A stretch of 64,000 nucleotides of DNA from Cercospora beticola (GCF_033473495.1 NC_088938.1:1612001-1676000); one strand, 5' to 3'. Shown: positions 11,066-23,075, counted from the stretch's first letter. Numbers and translations: made by a program. Notes: generated by a model from the sequence alone, not told the origin.

Positions 11066-12495
11066 CTAGTCAGACGGCGGTCTTGCTACACTGCCATTAC
11101 CTGCCTCGTGCTCTCCATTCGTTTCCGCAGGAGCACTGACTTCGTGGTCGAATGGCTTACGAGCATATACCAATCGTCTGAAAGCCAGTGTAAGCGAGTC
11201 AACAAGCGATATCAAAGTCGAAAAACTTACACCTCGTGGTAAACATGCTTCTTGCGATCTCGCAAAGCTTTTCGGATCTCCTGCAGCCAGGCCTGCACTT
11301 CGTCGACGGACCACTGTGGCAAAATCAGCTCCTGCATTGGAAGCCGGTAGCGAGAGGAAGCTTACCCCTAATACTCTTGTGTAAGGCGCAATCACCCAAC
11401 CTTCCATCCCCTCTTCCCAGTTTAGCAAGTTCCATCTCCCAATCTCTTTCAGTCTTGGATCTGAACTCCAAGGTCCAATAGGCCATTTAAAACGCTTCTC
11501 TACCACGTCGACGAAGCCAGCTTCCTTAATAAGCCCAGCCATGTTTTCTGCAATCTCGAAAGTTTTGTTTATCCGTCTTCCGCACTCGATGCCGTATCGA
11601 GACCTGTGAGCAATGATCGTCAGCAACGTGCTGTTGGGTGTGCATTGTCAGAAAAGCGTTTATCTGTATCAGCGTACCATCTCGCCAATGTTGAATCAGG
11701 GCTGAGTGAGCCATCTGCACTTCGGTTCTGTATGCTCCATTCAACTTGTTCAAGCCATCCACCAGGTTCCATATGCTCATAACATCGTTGATACAGCTGC
11801 GGCCAATCACCGATGCTGCCGAAAAGCCCGCGAATGTGGATGAAGTCAAAGTGATTCTCGGGATACACCCACTCTGACATGCAATCGTCGATCTCGAATC
11901 GGCAATTATCGGGCTGCATGCCAGGTTGAACAGGCGAGAGATCAGTGCCGATCACCTCAGCGTTGAAGAATTTGTCTGCAATGTCGGTGGCCCAGATGCC
12001 GGTCCCGGTACCAATGTCGAGGATACGTTTGGGATCGGTGACGGGTGCGAGAAAGAGCTTGTCTCGTAGGGTCATGATGCAAAGGTGGTGCCTGAGATAT
12101 GTCAGATTTCGATCGTTATATCAGGACATACAGTCGTGGATCCTCATACACTATTGCCTCGTGGTTGTTTTGTTTCTCGTCGTTCCTGGGGCGATTTAGT
12201 TCACCTGCATCGGTCTAGTATTGGATATAGCTTACGGTTGCCAATACTCGCCGTCTCCTATTCACGATTAGCACACTTCACGTTGAATCAAAGGCACATA
12301 CTTACGATATGCGTGATAGGTCCTCCCATTTTCATGTCGATACATGGTCGTCGTTGTCGCCAACGTCCTCGCACTAAATCGATTCTCAGCATTTCGACTC
12401 ATGTTACTTGAACTTTCAGATCGAGACCACGAACGAGGTGTAGCTATCATTCTCGTCTCCATATTGGTCACTAGAATAAGTAGAATAATGGTCAT
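11066..12495 (-). CDS. LaeA-like SAM-dependent methyltransferase, seven exons
   Basis: Exons on the minus strand: 12495-12306, 12257-12236 (22 nt), 12185-12132, 12091-11678, 11603-11366, 11313-11231 and 11177-11066. All six introns (40-74 nt) begin GT, end AG and keep frame, giving 370 aa. Spliced, the hallmark blocks of the LaeA/UMTA methyltransferase family line up: YRHENGRTYHAYRDGEYWQP, then PND, the LRDKLFLAP block, SAM-binding motif I ILDIGTGTGIW at about 112-122, GGWLEQVE, FKWPIGPW, and an ending HVYHEVRLVYARKP. LaeA is a nuclear regulator of secondary metabolism within the velvet complex; family members also include biosynthetic methyltransferases, so the role here is open. The start could be the second Met at 12462, since the first 11 residues are oddly hydrophobic. 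Catalytic core intact. Confidence 0.9.
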
Positions 12496-14829
12496 CCTTT
12501 GTTGTGTCTCAGCGCTGAATATTCTTCAAACATGGCTGAGAATGGCCTCACTATAGGGATCTGGTCTGAGAGTGCCATTTGCACAGAGCAAAGTTGTGGT
12601 GGTGGCAGAAGTCGCAACAACCGCCACCACAGCACTCTATCTTGCTTCGTATCTCGAAGCTGTTTCCGGAGTCTCCGTGTACGACCAATGGCTTCCCTTC
12701 AGAGTGTTGATTCAGATGTGCCAGATCGGCGAGACCAGATCGTCGGGTCAGCGTCGACAGATGTGTTTCGGAGTGTCGTCGTGAAGATTTTGATGATGGC
12801 AGATGCTGGACCCGAGGGAACGGTACGCTCGAGTATGTTGTGCAGTAGTGAAGAGGGCATCGAACATTGAGTGAACCAGAAAGGCGGGAGGCTGGGCCGG
12901 CAGCTGTATCCTGGTACGAGGGAGAAGGGAGATGCAGCGAATCACAGCCCTTGTCAAGTATCGTTTGGCGTGTGTGTGCGTTGGCCGGTCTAGCAAGGAT
13001 GAAGATGTCGACTGCCCGCAGTTGTCGGAAGCGCGGCGTGCTTCGTTCTCGGACCTGCAGCAGTGCTGAGTCACATTGTCGGTGGTAGCGCAGCTGGTCT
13101 CACAGCTTCCGTTTGCCTGGCGTCACGCCAGGCATTGGCGATCAGCAAACCCATCGGACCATTGTCCGACAGGCCTGCGCTATTTCTCAATCGGGCTCCC
13201 GGCTGGGCATTTGAACACGGCACAGGAGGGCGCGGGACCGGCTCATCTTGTGGCAGCAAGCCAGCTTCTGGAACTCAGAGCACGCCGACGTCGATGGATC
13301 GCAGAAGAGAAGGTTGTTGATCCTGGGCTGGGCGAGGAAGAGCAATATTCTATGCAGCTAGAAGCGCATTCGGGTCAGGTGTGCGATGCATCGTGGAGAA
13401 GGTGCCCGTAGCTCCGTCCGATTGATTGGGTCGACACCGCGGGCACAATCATCACCGCGCTGTGCTGCACAACGGCTGCAGTGAGACATTGGCTGGCCAG
13501 CTCGTGTTGTTTCGACAGAGACGCGGCTGTGACGGGCGCGCCGAGGCCATGTGAGGACAACAGTGATGATGTCGAGGGTCTTTGAAGGACTGGAAGCTCG
13601 AATACGAAGTGCTGTCCGATCTGGAAAAGCCGAAGGAAAAAGTGTCAAGTGAGTGGTCAACATTTTTGAGACACCATATTCACTCATCGCTGTACACTGT
13701 CAACGACTTCATGTTGGGAGCAGAAAGTGCTGAAGTGAAGTGACATCAGCTGCCATCTTCAGCACTGAAAACGGTGCTCGCAACTTCCACGTTGTGTCAG
13801 CACTGCACAACCTTCCACGGATTCCCGACACCACCACATGCCACGCAAACAGAACCATTAAAACCCCCAGCTACAGTATGCCATCCACGGAATTTCCACC
13901 ACTTATAGGATCCGCAACCCGGAAAGCCCGTGAGGAGGACCAAAGTCCTTGCACGGCATTACCGAAGAACAACGTGCACTCACTCCGCCATGCGTCGTAG
14001 AAACTGTACAGGTCGAACCAAACAATCCACCTTCGTGAACCATGGACCGTTTCCTTCCATCAACCAAACGCCGCCCACACGGCCAAGAAAAAAGCTATGC
14101 AGTATGTCAGAAAGCACCAAGCCCTCAAATATGCACGACAAAGGACGCAACGCAATGCACTGCACTGTACTGCAATGTACTGCAATGCAATGCACCCATT
14201 TCCCGATCCCCAGACGATTCCACCATTCGTTGTTCAGTAGACGACATCCATTCTTCCCTTATCAGCTACCATGTCTATCTCACCTCGCTTGCACGCGCGA
14301 TTCCGATCTGTTTTTGTTTCTCGAACTCTTCTCCTTCACCGCTCTTCTCTTTCACATGCAGTGGCATTGTAAGACGCTGAGGCGAGGAGATACGTACCCG
14401 TGTTGCGCTGTATACGTGACACCGACATTCTGGGTAAGCACGTAGCCGAGCGGAATTCTTGGCTGTGTAAAATTGACAGGTCTGGAGTCACTGGATTCAG
14501 TAGGTTGATAGTTGATAGGTGTTTCAACAATACGATTAAAAAGTAATCATAATACTTTTCGTCCATCGTCGCCCTTCTTCTTCGCCTCTCCACCATGTAG
14601 TGAACACCAAGGCTGGAACGTTGGCGCACTACGTCGATTCCCATCCATCTATAATGCTTGCGCCGCTGAGTGTATGCAAGCAGCAGCAATTTCTTGCTCC
14701 GAGCAGGGTGTAATTTCCTTCATTACTTTCCAACACTCTGCCGGCGAACTAATCGCCTGACATTCGCCACCTGCTCCATATCGATCACTCATCGTCAAGC
14801 ACCTTGCCGCTCGTACTCATCTTCCTCCT
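12496..14829. other. 2.3-kb gene-poor region
   Basis: Several 60-170-codon frames exist on both strands and overlap one another; none is recognised and none splices into a known family. The stretch separates the promoter of the LaeA-like gene from the 3' end of the ABC transporter. It contains a short pentamer-like repeat near 14147-14195, listed separately. Confidence 0.45.
14147..14195. repeat. Short TGCAA/TGTAC-type simple repeat
   Basis: About 49 bp made of alternating variants of TGCAA, TGCAC and TGTAC in near-tandem order. It is an imperfect microsatellite in noncoding DNA. It also makes short partly palindromic segments, because TGCA and GTAC are self-complementary. Confidence 0.7.
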
Positions 14830-17800
14830 CTAAGGGTGTCCTGCAGGTTTCCCGGGATGGTGTTGGTGATGGTGATGTTCCTCTTCTACCACAGGCGATG
14901 GTGATCGCACTGTACCACTTCGCAACGCTTCCAGCTGTGGCTTGACATCGGTACCAGGATCTTTCCCTCCACCCAACACTGTAGATATTTGCGCGTGGGG
15001 GACCGCAGCCCTCGGCGATAACGAAAGCGCACTCTGGAAGTCGCTTTCAGGTGCCGCCTGCTTGTTGCGTGCGTGTTCCTCCTCGTCGCTGCTGGGCGGT
15101 GTGTCCTCATCCTGGCCAATCCGGAGACGGGCCGCGCTACTGTCCATGCTCTCTCGTCGAAGCCTGTCAGCTTTCTCCTTGAGAACCTTGGCCTCCTCTG
15201 CGGCGCGTTGCGCTCGGACTTGTTTCCTCCACATGCTCGCATAACGACCTCGCTGTGCGAGCAGTTCGTGATGGGTCCCTCGCTCTGCAACCTTGCCTTG
15301 ATGCAGAACCAGAATTTGGTCACACATGGTGATTGTGCTTAGCCGGTGAGCAATGACCAGCATGGTTCGGCCTTGCGCCAAGGTGTTGAGAGCTTCTTGG
15401 ATATGCTCCTCCGTCTCGGTATCCAGCGCTGCAGTGGCTTCATCCAGCAGGATAATGCGGGGGTTCTTGATGATAGTGCGAGCAATCGCAACTCGCTGTT
15501 TCTCGCCACCAGAAAGTCGTAACCCGCGCTCACCCACTTTCGTGTCGTATTGATCCGGGAATCCCATGATCTTGTCGTGTATACTCGCTGCTCGGCACGC
15601 TTCGTAGACTTCTTCGTCTGTGGCATCCTGCCTGGCATACTTGAGGTTGTACATGAGCGTCTCGTTGAAGAGGACCGTGTCCTGCGGTACTACACCAATG
15701 TGTTTCCTCAAGCTGTCAATAGTAATACCCTGCACATCCCTGCCATCCACCTGAATCGTTCCTTGTTGCGTGTTGTAGAAACGGAACAGAAGGCGGAAAA
15801 CTGTGGACTTGCCACCTCCAGATTCGCCGACCAATGCGGTTGTGGTGCCTGGCTTGCAGGTAAAGCTAAGTCCTTGCAACGCAGGTTTTCGCTGATCGTA
15901 GGTAAAGTGTACATCGTCGTATCGAATCTCACCTTCGCAAGAAGGCATCGTCTCGGCTTCCGGGCTGTCCACTACGGTCGGCTGCTCCTTGAAGAGCTCC
16001 AACATGCGCTCCGAGTTGATCATGTTGTTCTGAATCATCCGGTAAAATGTGCCAAAGAAGTTCAAAGGCCCTTGCAGCTGTGTCATGTACGTTACCAGCA
16101 GGACAAATTTGCCCACTTTGAGTATTCCCGAGGTGACTTGGTATGCTGCTATGAAGCTGGCCACAATCAGTCCAAACATGAAAACCAAGTTTTGGATCGT
16201 GTTCATGAGCGCGAGCGAGAAAGTGACCTGGTACTCAGCCTTTTGATACTTCTTCACGGCATCGCGATAGCGGTTGAACTCATACGCTTCCGCGTTGAAG
16301 TACTTGACCGTCTCGTACGACATCATGGAGTCGTTCTTGACAGCGTCCTCTTCCCGACTTGCATTCGTGGCTTGTCGGCGGATTTCTGCTCGCCACGCTG
16401 CCATGCGGATGGTGATGTAGATGTACCAGAAAGTAACCACGACAATCACCAATGCATAATAGGCATCGAACTTGACGAGGAATACCACAAAAGCAGCGCC
16501 CAGATCGATGAGCATGGGAAGCACGTTGAATGTCACGGACTCAAGGAACGTGTTCAGCGACGCGCCCTTGCCCAATGCAGAGAGCACTTCGCCGGTTTTC
16601 TTGCCCAGGTGGAAGTCCAGGCTGAGGTGGTGGACATGCTCGAACGCTGCCACCGAGAGCTCACGGTACGAGTACTGCTCGATGGGGATCCACAAGACTT
16701 GTCTCGCAGCTCCCAGCAGTCCGTTGGAGCCTTGGAACAGGCGGTAAATGATGTACAGACCAATTGCAAGCCATGGCATGTAGATGTTGTCTCCGGCCAG
16801 GATATCAGTGATGTTACCCAGCTGGATGGGAACCAGAATCTGGATACCACGCTGGAGGAACACAATCACGAAGCAGATGACAAAGTTGAGCTGCAGTGCC
16901 CGATCCTTGGCTGGCCAGATGTATGGCAAGAACACTGCATATGCTCGAAGGTACTCCCACCAGCTACGTGTCGGCGTCTGCTTTGGCTTCTCCCAGCCCG
17001 CCGGTGCTTCCTCGTGGTGACCACTGCGTCCATGTCCATAGCCGGCAGGCCCGTGCGCTTTGCCATTTGTGGAACCGTACGCGTGTGCAGTACCATTGGC
17101 TGCGCCGTTCTCCGCATGACCATTGGACAGGAGGGCAGTGGTCTCCTCGGTATTGAGCACGTGCTCTGACTGGGGCTTTCGCTTCCACACATCATGTAAG
17201 AAGACGAAGAGAGTGTAGAATGCCAAGAGGGCCAGAAGGATGAAGACGCGGACGATGTCGATGGTCACTTCGGTGACTTCCCATTCCGACATGCCTCTCC
17301 GGAATTCGCCACCGTGGCGATGACCGGGCTTCGGTTCGCGGTGCTCGGAAGTGTATGCGGCGAAGGAGGCTCCCAGTAAGACGAGCTCCATCAGCAACGC
17401 GGCGGCCCATGTTAGGAAATGGGCAATGGTGGGCGATGGCTTGGAGTCGATCATGTGAATGACGAGTAGGATGTAGACCATGAAAGACCCCACCAGATAG
17501 ATCTGTCCTGTCAGTATGTGCTGGCACGCATGTGTATCGCTCTTTCCCGCAACATACCGTGGGTGCCTGACCGCACCACCAGCCCTCATCTCTTGCGGAT
17601 ATGGCGTGGACGATGACCACGAGGATGTTGGCGCTCAGCGAGAAGATGACGCCCACCGACAGCCATTCGAACAGTAGTTTGCGTGGCCGCGCAAAGTCGA
17701 GGTCCGGTGAAATGTCCGACTCTTTCTTGACAGCGTTGTTCTTCTTCCTGGGCAGCGGCTTGCCACCAGGCCCCAGCTGCTCCGGGCGTTGCGAGGGGAG

Positions 17801-17953
17801 GGTGTCGCTGTCGCTGCGGGCAGTGACGATGCTGCGGACGGTGAAGGTGGTCAGATAGAGCACCAGCAAGGTGATGGGATATGCGATCTGCAGGTAGTCC
17901 AAGATGGCCTGGGCCGTAGGATTCGACACCCAGGGCCGCGAAGGGTCAGCCAT
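14830..17953 (-). CDS. Hmt1/ABCB6-like half ABC transporter
   Basis: Two exons, 17953-17558 and 17502-14830, with a 55-nt intron (GTATGT..GGACAG) in phase 0; 1022 aa. The join restores GWWCGQAPTIYLVGSF, the usual N-terminal extension of this family. Layout: an N-terminal hydrophobic extension with about five membrane spans (to about residue 235), a Gly/His-rich linker, a six-span ABC membrane domain (about 335-603), and one nucleotide-binding domain with Walker A GESGGGKST (691-699), signature LSGGEKQRV (from 795) and Walker B RIILLDEATAALD (from 814). The order TMD0-TMD-NBD matches fission yeast Hmt1 (vacuolar, phytochelatin and metal tolerance) and mammalian ABCB6. The C-terminus carries a EEEHHHHQHH stretch that could bind metal (inference). 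Substrate is not proven. The start at 17953 has a strong ATGG context; an upstream ATG at 18034 is less likely. Confidence 0.93.
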
Positions 17954-18665
17954 GCTGGGTGGTTGGAGGAGGAGGCTCAAAGGGCGCTGGTGGGCGATGT
18001 CGTCGGCGGAGGGGCAATGAATGAAAGAGCACAATCCAGCAGCCGGTTCCGCCCCGCGCCACGGCCGTAATGCTGCTCCACCGTCGAGGTATGGAGGAGA
18101 GATGCGGAGGGGTATGTAGCGACTGTGGTGAGGGCACGGGCTGTGACAGCACGGCTAGGAAACGGGCGAGAGAGTTCAATCGGGAGGTCGAAGGGTGAGA
18201 GCGGTGGTGGCACGCGCCGGCATGGTCGATGGCGGCGGTCAGTGAGCGAGCAATGGGTGTAGGCAAGCAGCAGACGAACAAGACGCATGCACAGCACTTA
18301 ACTAGCGTGCGCAACGCAGAATAAGCCCGTAGCACAGCTCGATGGCTAGAAGCTATCCGGAGCACGGTGGGAGGATGGCATGTTTCCCATTCGCTGCCGC
18401 GGCTGCGCGCATCGGACAAGCTGTTCCTGTCGCACCCTCCATCCACGCTTTTGTCCATCACGAGGCCGTGTGCATGTGGGCATTGGCGGCGCACTGCTGC
18501 TCGCATGACAGGCTGATCTGGGTGATCGCGAGATTCCCGTCGGCACTGCTGCAGCTGTGCCACCGTGACACCTGCTGGTGTGCGACACTTCCTCCACCGT
18601 CCCCCCGGCCAGTCCGCAGAGACGAGATCCGGCTCGTCGATGTGCTCGATCGACGCTGCATACGC
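17954..18665. promoter_or_regulatory. Divergent intergenic region, ABC transporter / GH76
   Basis: These 712 bp lie between the start codons of the minus-strand transporter and the plus-strand mannanase, so they hold both promoters. The plus frame of the GH76 gene stays open upstream to 18342, but that extension does not look like secretory protein. No recognised operator could be picked out by eye. Confidence 0.45.
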
Positions 18666-20494
18666 ATGACGAGACCGAATTGTGCCAACTGGACGACCAT
18701 GACCACCTCGGCCGTGTTGCTCTTGCTGCTTCGGGCAATTCCAGCTTCATCACTGTTCTCTCCAACACCAGCGGCAGCAACACCAACAAACAACACAGCA
18801 ACATGTGCAACATGTGCAACACATGCACCCTGCACGCCCGCCGCATGGCAGACACGCCTTCCACCCCTGCGACATGGCCTCGATCTGCACGTCGATCCAC
18901 TGCAGGACCTGCGCAAAGCAATCCGGGTGATGCAGTCGTCGTATTTCGAGCTGTGGTTGGGTGCGTGGCCCACGGCCATCGACTGGACGGCGGCAGTGAT
19001 GAACACGCACCTCGCGTCTGCCTTGACTGCGCTAAGCAAGGCGCTCGATGCAGGTACCGCTGACGCCAGCGATGCACCGCATGTAGAGAACGAGCTCAAC
19101 ACCTACTTTGGCCAGGCCACCGCCTTCTACTTCGGTGAGGACGCCTTCGCCGTCAGGCAAGAGGCCTTTGATGACATGCTGTGGGTGGTGCTCGCGTGGC
19201 TGCAGCACCTTCGCTTCATGCAAACCCACTCTCGCTTGCATTACCAGTTCCAGCCCTGGCACGGCGTGCAGTTCAAAGCCGCCTTCGCCCATCGCGCTCA
19301 CATCTTCTACGACTTGGCGAGTCGTGGTTGGGACGAGAGCCTGTGTGGTGGCGGCATGGTATGGAATCCTACTCTGGAGCCGTACAAGAATGCCATCACC
19401 AATCAGCTGTGGATTGCAGCCTCGGTAGGCATGTATTTGCACTTTCCCGGTACGAGTACCACTTGAGCACCGCATGTATCTCCAGCAATTCCTACTCACT
19501 GTGCCTAGGAGACGACAACTCATCTCCGTTCCAGAGCGACGACGTTCGCGCCAACGACCTCGAACATGCCAAGCCACATGATGCCCATTTCCTCACTGCG
19601 GCAGTGCAGGGGTACCGCTGGCTGAAGCACAGCAACATGACTAACACGCAGGGTCTCTATGTAGACGGGTTCCACATTTCGGGGATCGAGCGGAACGAAA
19701 CACAATGCGACTCCAGGAATGAAATGGTTTACACATATAATCAAGGGGTAATCCTTTCTGGCCTGCGTGGACTATGGGAAAGTACTGGCAACACCACCTA
19801 CTTGCAAGACGGACACGAACTTGTGCGGAATGTCATCAAGGCGACCGGATGGCGGGTCGATCGAGACCTTGTCTCGTCAGAGACCTCTGAGTGGGCCGGT
19901 CTGGGTCGAGCGGGGATCCTGGAAGACTTCTGTGATGCCAAGCGCGATTGTTCTCAGGATGCCCAAACCTTCAAGGGCATCTACCTACACCATCTCGGGC
20001 AGTTCTGCGAGCCCTTGCCAAGAGAGCCACTCTATCCGGGCAAAACCTTTGCTGCTAACAATGAGCTTGCTGCGCTTCACCGTACCAGCTGTCAAGACTA
20101 TGCCCCTTGGATCGCACACAATGCTCGCGCCGCACTCGAAACGCGAAATTGTGAAGGACTATTCGGCGGGTGGTGGGGTGCCTCACGGGGTAACTATATA
20201 CCCGCTGCACTTCCCGCAAGTGCGGTGGACTATCGCAACAATGCTTCAGAGCTCCTACACCGACCTTGGTCGACTTCAACAGGCGGCCAACAGATTGCAG
20301 GAGCTCCGCATGTGCAAGACCAAATCCCCATGGCACCCCTCATGAATCGCAGTGCAGGTAAATGTATCACCACGGAGGCCGTTGAGGGTCGCGAGGGCGA
20401 CTGGAATGATCGCGGACGCGGCCGAACAGTGGAGACCCAAGGTGGTGGCGTTGCTCTGCTCACCACCCTGTTGGACCTCGTCTACGCCGCTTGA
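18666..20494 (+). CDS. Glycoside hydrolase family 76 (alpha-1,6-mannanase type)
   Basis: Two exons, 18666-19449 and 19509-20494, with a 59-nt intron (GTACGA..GCCTAG); 589 aa. GH76 proteins cleave alpha-1,6-mannan or, like yeast Dcw1/Dfg5, transfer GPI-anchored proteins to the cell wall. An N-terminal hydrophobic run (about 14-30) is a probable signal peptide; a second ATG at 18699 gives a tighter one. The catalytic Asp pair is visible in QEAFDDMLW (Asp169-Asp170). Other family blocks: CGGGMVWNP, YKNAITNQLWIAASVGMYL, and YTYNQGVILSGLRGLW. No C-terminal hydrophobic GPI signal is seen, so it is more like a secreted or extracellular mannanase-type enzyme than Dcw1. Predicted N-glycosylation sites are several. 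The Thr/Ala/Cys-rich stretch after the signal (CATCATHAPC) is unusual. Confidence 0.9.
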
Positions 20495-21449
20495 ATGGGC
20501 TTGCTTTCGGCCGCGCGATCTCCTAACGACAACGTGCTGACGTTGAGCCATTAGCCTTGCGTCTTGTTGCCGACCTGCCAAGCAAGCTATGCCAACACTG
20601 ATGAAAGTTACAGGCTCGTGGTCAATCAATAGTCCGCGTTCCTGCGAAGCCAGCTTGCGAGATGTATCTCGAATGGAGGAAGCCAGACCCACATCCCTCG
20701 CACTGCAAACCCAAAAGGGGCAAAGGTCACGACTTCACATCCGACCAACCCCTTGTACACAGAGATGACCTCGGCCACGACATCAGGCAAAACGAAGACC
20801 AAAAAGCAGATCAGTCAACACAGCCATCTAGCTACTGTCCGGATGGCTCCGTGAAGATACTTAACTTAGCGTGGAAGAAATCCGGCCCCGCTCAGGGCAG
20901 TGGCCATAGCTGGTGGCTGAAATCTCCTGTGCAAGACGCGAGCTGCCATCTTGCGACTCTTCTGGCTCAATATGAGGTGTTCTCGATCTCAACGATGCTC
21001 AAAAATGTTTTCATTGCACCATGACCGCGCATCCCGTGCATCAGTCACACGCAGCAACCCACGCTAGACCACGAACATGTCTGGAGACCGGCTCGGATCA
21101 CTTACATGGCCGATGATACCGCTTGGAAACGCACGGATCCAAGTGATGGACAGGCAGGTGCATGCCTTTGTGCGGCACTTGAGCCCCGAGTTCGCTGATT
21201 GGATCGTACAAGGCAATACAGCGCACCGTGATGCAAAACCGCGATGTGTTTGTCTGAAAGATGAGTGTGAATGTGAAGTTTACAGCCTCCGGACTCCGGA
21301 CTCAAGCTTTGGACCCCAGTTCAGCAGGGATCTGGGCTGCTGGGTGCGGACCCTTGCACTACATCGACACGAAGAATACAATGTGATATAAACCAGTCGT
21401 TGGATGAACAGCTTCGAGGCATCAGTCCTGCCTTTTTGAAATTTGCACA
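20495..21449. other. Intergenic region between two plus-strand genes
   Basis: 3' flank of the GH76 gene and promoter of the methyltransferase gene. Small frames (20662-21024, 21077-21391) are unrecognised. A TATAAA box near the right end is listed separately. Confidence 0.45.
21387..21392 (+). promoter_or_regulatory. TATA box of the methyltransferase gene
   Basis: A clean TATAAA lies 58 nt upstream of the ATG at 21450, a spacing that would give a very short leader. Confidence 0.5.
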
Positions 21450-22323
21450 ATGTCCAACGATAGCAATCAGGATTGCACTCCCGACTTCCGTGACCTCGAT
21501 GCTTTCTTCAACTTGAGGACTGTTGAGGCCCATGCCCCACACATTATCCCATATATCAAGAGCGACTCTCGGATCATCGATGTTGGTTGCGGTATTGGAT
21601 CTATCACAATCGATCTCGCGCGCCGCGCGCCACATGGATACGTGCTGGGCGTCGACTACTCTGCCAGTTCGTCTCTCCATCGCCGTTGGTCCCAGCAGTT
21701 CAACTTACACAGGTTGGCCCACAGGTTCCGTTGCGGCCGCGAAAGCTCAAGCTGCCGCTGCTGGATTGACCAATGTGGAATTCATGCAAGCTGATGTCTA
21801 CTCCCTTCCATCGTCCATTCCGTCCAATTCTTTCGATATCGCTCACTGTCACCAACTGCTTGTCCATCTCGATAAACCCATCGATGCCTTGAAGTCCATG
21901 TCTCGCGTTGTCAGAAGCGGTGGCATCGTGGCGACACGAGACATGCATTCTCAATGCACTCGACCTACCACTCCAGCCATACAACGAAACTGGGAGCTCT
22001 ATCACACTCTATCACGTCAGCGTGGTGCGCACCCGGAAGCAGGCCTCATCAACTCCCTTTGGATGCAAGAAGCCGGCTTCGACAGGGATCATGTTTCATC
22101 GGGCGACGTCGCCAATCTCTTGATGGAACCAGAGGAGAAGCGGCTATTTGCGAAAGCCCTTCTGCCCAGTTTTGCTGCGACGTATGGGAAACCGATAGAG
22201 TCCGAAGACGACGAGAACTGGCTGAGAAAGTTTAAGAAAGATACTCTGGCTTGGGCAGATACACCGAATTCGAGTTTCATATGGTACGATGGCTGGGTCA
22301 TTGGGGAGAAGACCTGGGAATGA
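21450..22323 (+). CDS. Class I SAM-dependent methyltransferase
   Basis: Two exons, 21450-21666 and 21713-22323, with a 46-nt intron (GTTCGT..ACACAG); 275 aa. Motif I, IIDVGCGIGSITIDLA, sits at residues 42-57. The splice then yields LGVDYSASWPTGSVAAAKAQ, the expected acidic end of strand 2 plus helix. NVEFMQADVYSLP and FDIAHCHQLLVHL follow, as in the UbiE/Erg6-like Methyltransf_11/25 group. The C-terminal part (WLRKFKKDTLAWAD, SSFIWYDGWVIGEKTWE) resembles fungal small-molecule methyltransferases of unknown substrate. Not a LaeA-type protein. Methyl transfer is well supported; substrate is not. Confidence 0.9.
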
Positions 22324-22502
22324 AGTTTTGCAACAAAGAAGTAGACGCAAGAGGATGAGAATATGGATACGATGAGATGTCGACTTAGCTTAAATTGTAA
22401 ATTGACGAGTGATGATGGACCCAAAAAGAATGTAAGAAATCAAATTGCAACTTTCCTACGTGAACAGCACTTTGACTCTTCCAACAGCCCTTCCATCCCC
22501 CT

Positions 22503-23075
22503 TCAACCTTTCTTCACAGCCCCCTCAAACTTCCTCGCACTCTCCACCCCCCAATCCTTCTCCCCCAACCATCCCACCCGATGCACACACCACTGCTCCG
22601 TATCCGGCTCCCACTTCTCATCAAAATCATCCAGCGTCCCCGCGGCAATACTCACAATTTCATCCCACAGCGGCGTAAAAGCGAAAAGATTCGAACTGCA
22701 AATTCCGCATGATATTCGTGTAAGCTCTGTTCCGGAAGAAGTGGAAGTATCTTGGTAGGACTTTTGTGAAGAGGCACCGGATGTTATGGTGAAGCCTGAA
22801 CGAGGGGTTATGCTTGCGAGGAGGAAAGCTGATCCGGTGACCTGTGGGACTAGTGAGAAAATTGTTGGTTTTTGTCTTTTCATTCGGTGACGACGCAGTA
22901 GTGGAGGGCTATTTCTGGTCTGGTTTAATGTTGCACTTACTCGGCGACAGTTGAGACAGTGGCAGATTGTATTGTAGTAAGGTTTCGCTGAAGCGCCAGT
23001 GAGAGAGTATTTGATTGCGCCGCAAAGGCATTGACCTGTTCTTGTGGGGTTTTGGTCGTCGGTGTCTGAAGTCAT
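22503..23075 (-). CDS. GFA/CENP-V-fold zinc protein
   Basis: Exons 23075-22941 and 22841-22503, giving 157 aa. The frame is open through the whole gene, but the middle 99 nt (22842-22940, GTAAGT..CCACAG) is an intron: removing it joins CHCLNCRR directly to VTGSAFLLASI, the continuous pattern of the glutathione-dependent formaldehyde-activating enzyme (GFA) family. Zinc ligands visible are the paired Cys in GQCLCGAIKY, CHCLNC, and SCGICSSN. In bacteria the name-giving member condenses formaldehyde with glutathione; fungal members are mostly uncharacterised, so no specific reaction is claimed. Retention of the intron would add 33 residues without a stop. Confidence 0.85.
   Translation of the reverse strand: MTSDTDDQNPTRTGQCLCGAIKYSLTGASAKPYYNTICHCLNCRRVSATLNQTRNSPPLLRRHRMKRQKPTIFSLVPQVTGSAFLLASITPRSGFTITSGASSQKSYQDTSTSSGTELTRISCGICSSNLFAFTPLWDEIVSIAAGTLDDFDEKWEPDTEQWCVHRVGWLGEKDWGVESARKFEGAVKKG

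Noticed and set aside
15550..17169. Plus-strand open frame of 539 codons opposite the ABC transporter
   Set aside because: It lies wholly antisense to conserved transporter sequence; codon bias of the real gene keeps the complementary frame open. Its protein matches no family.
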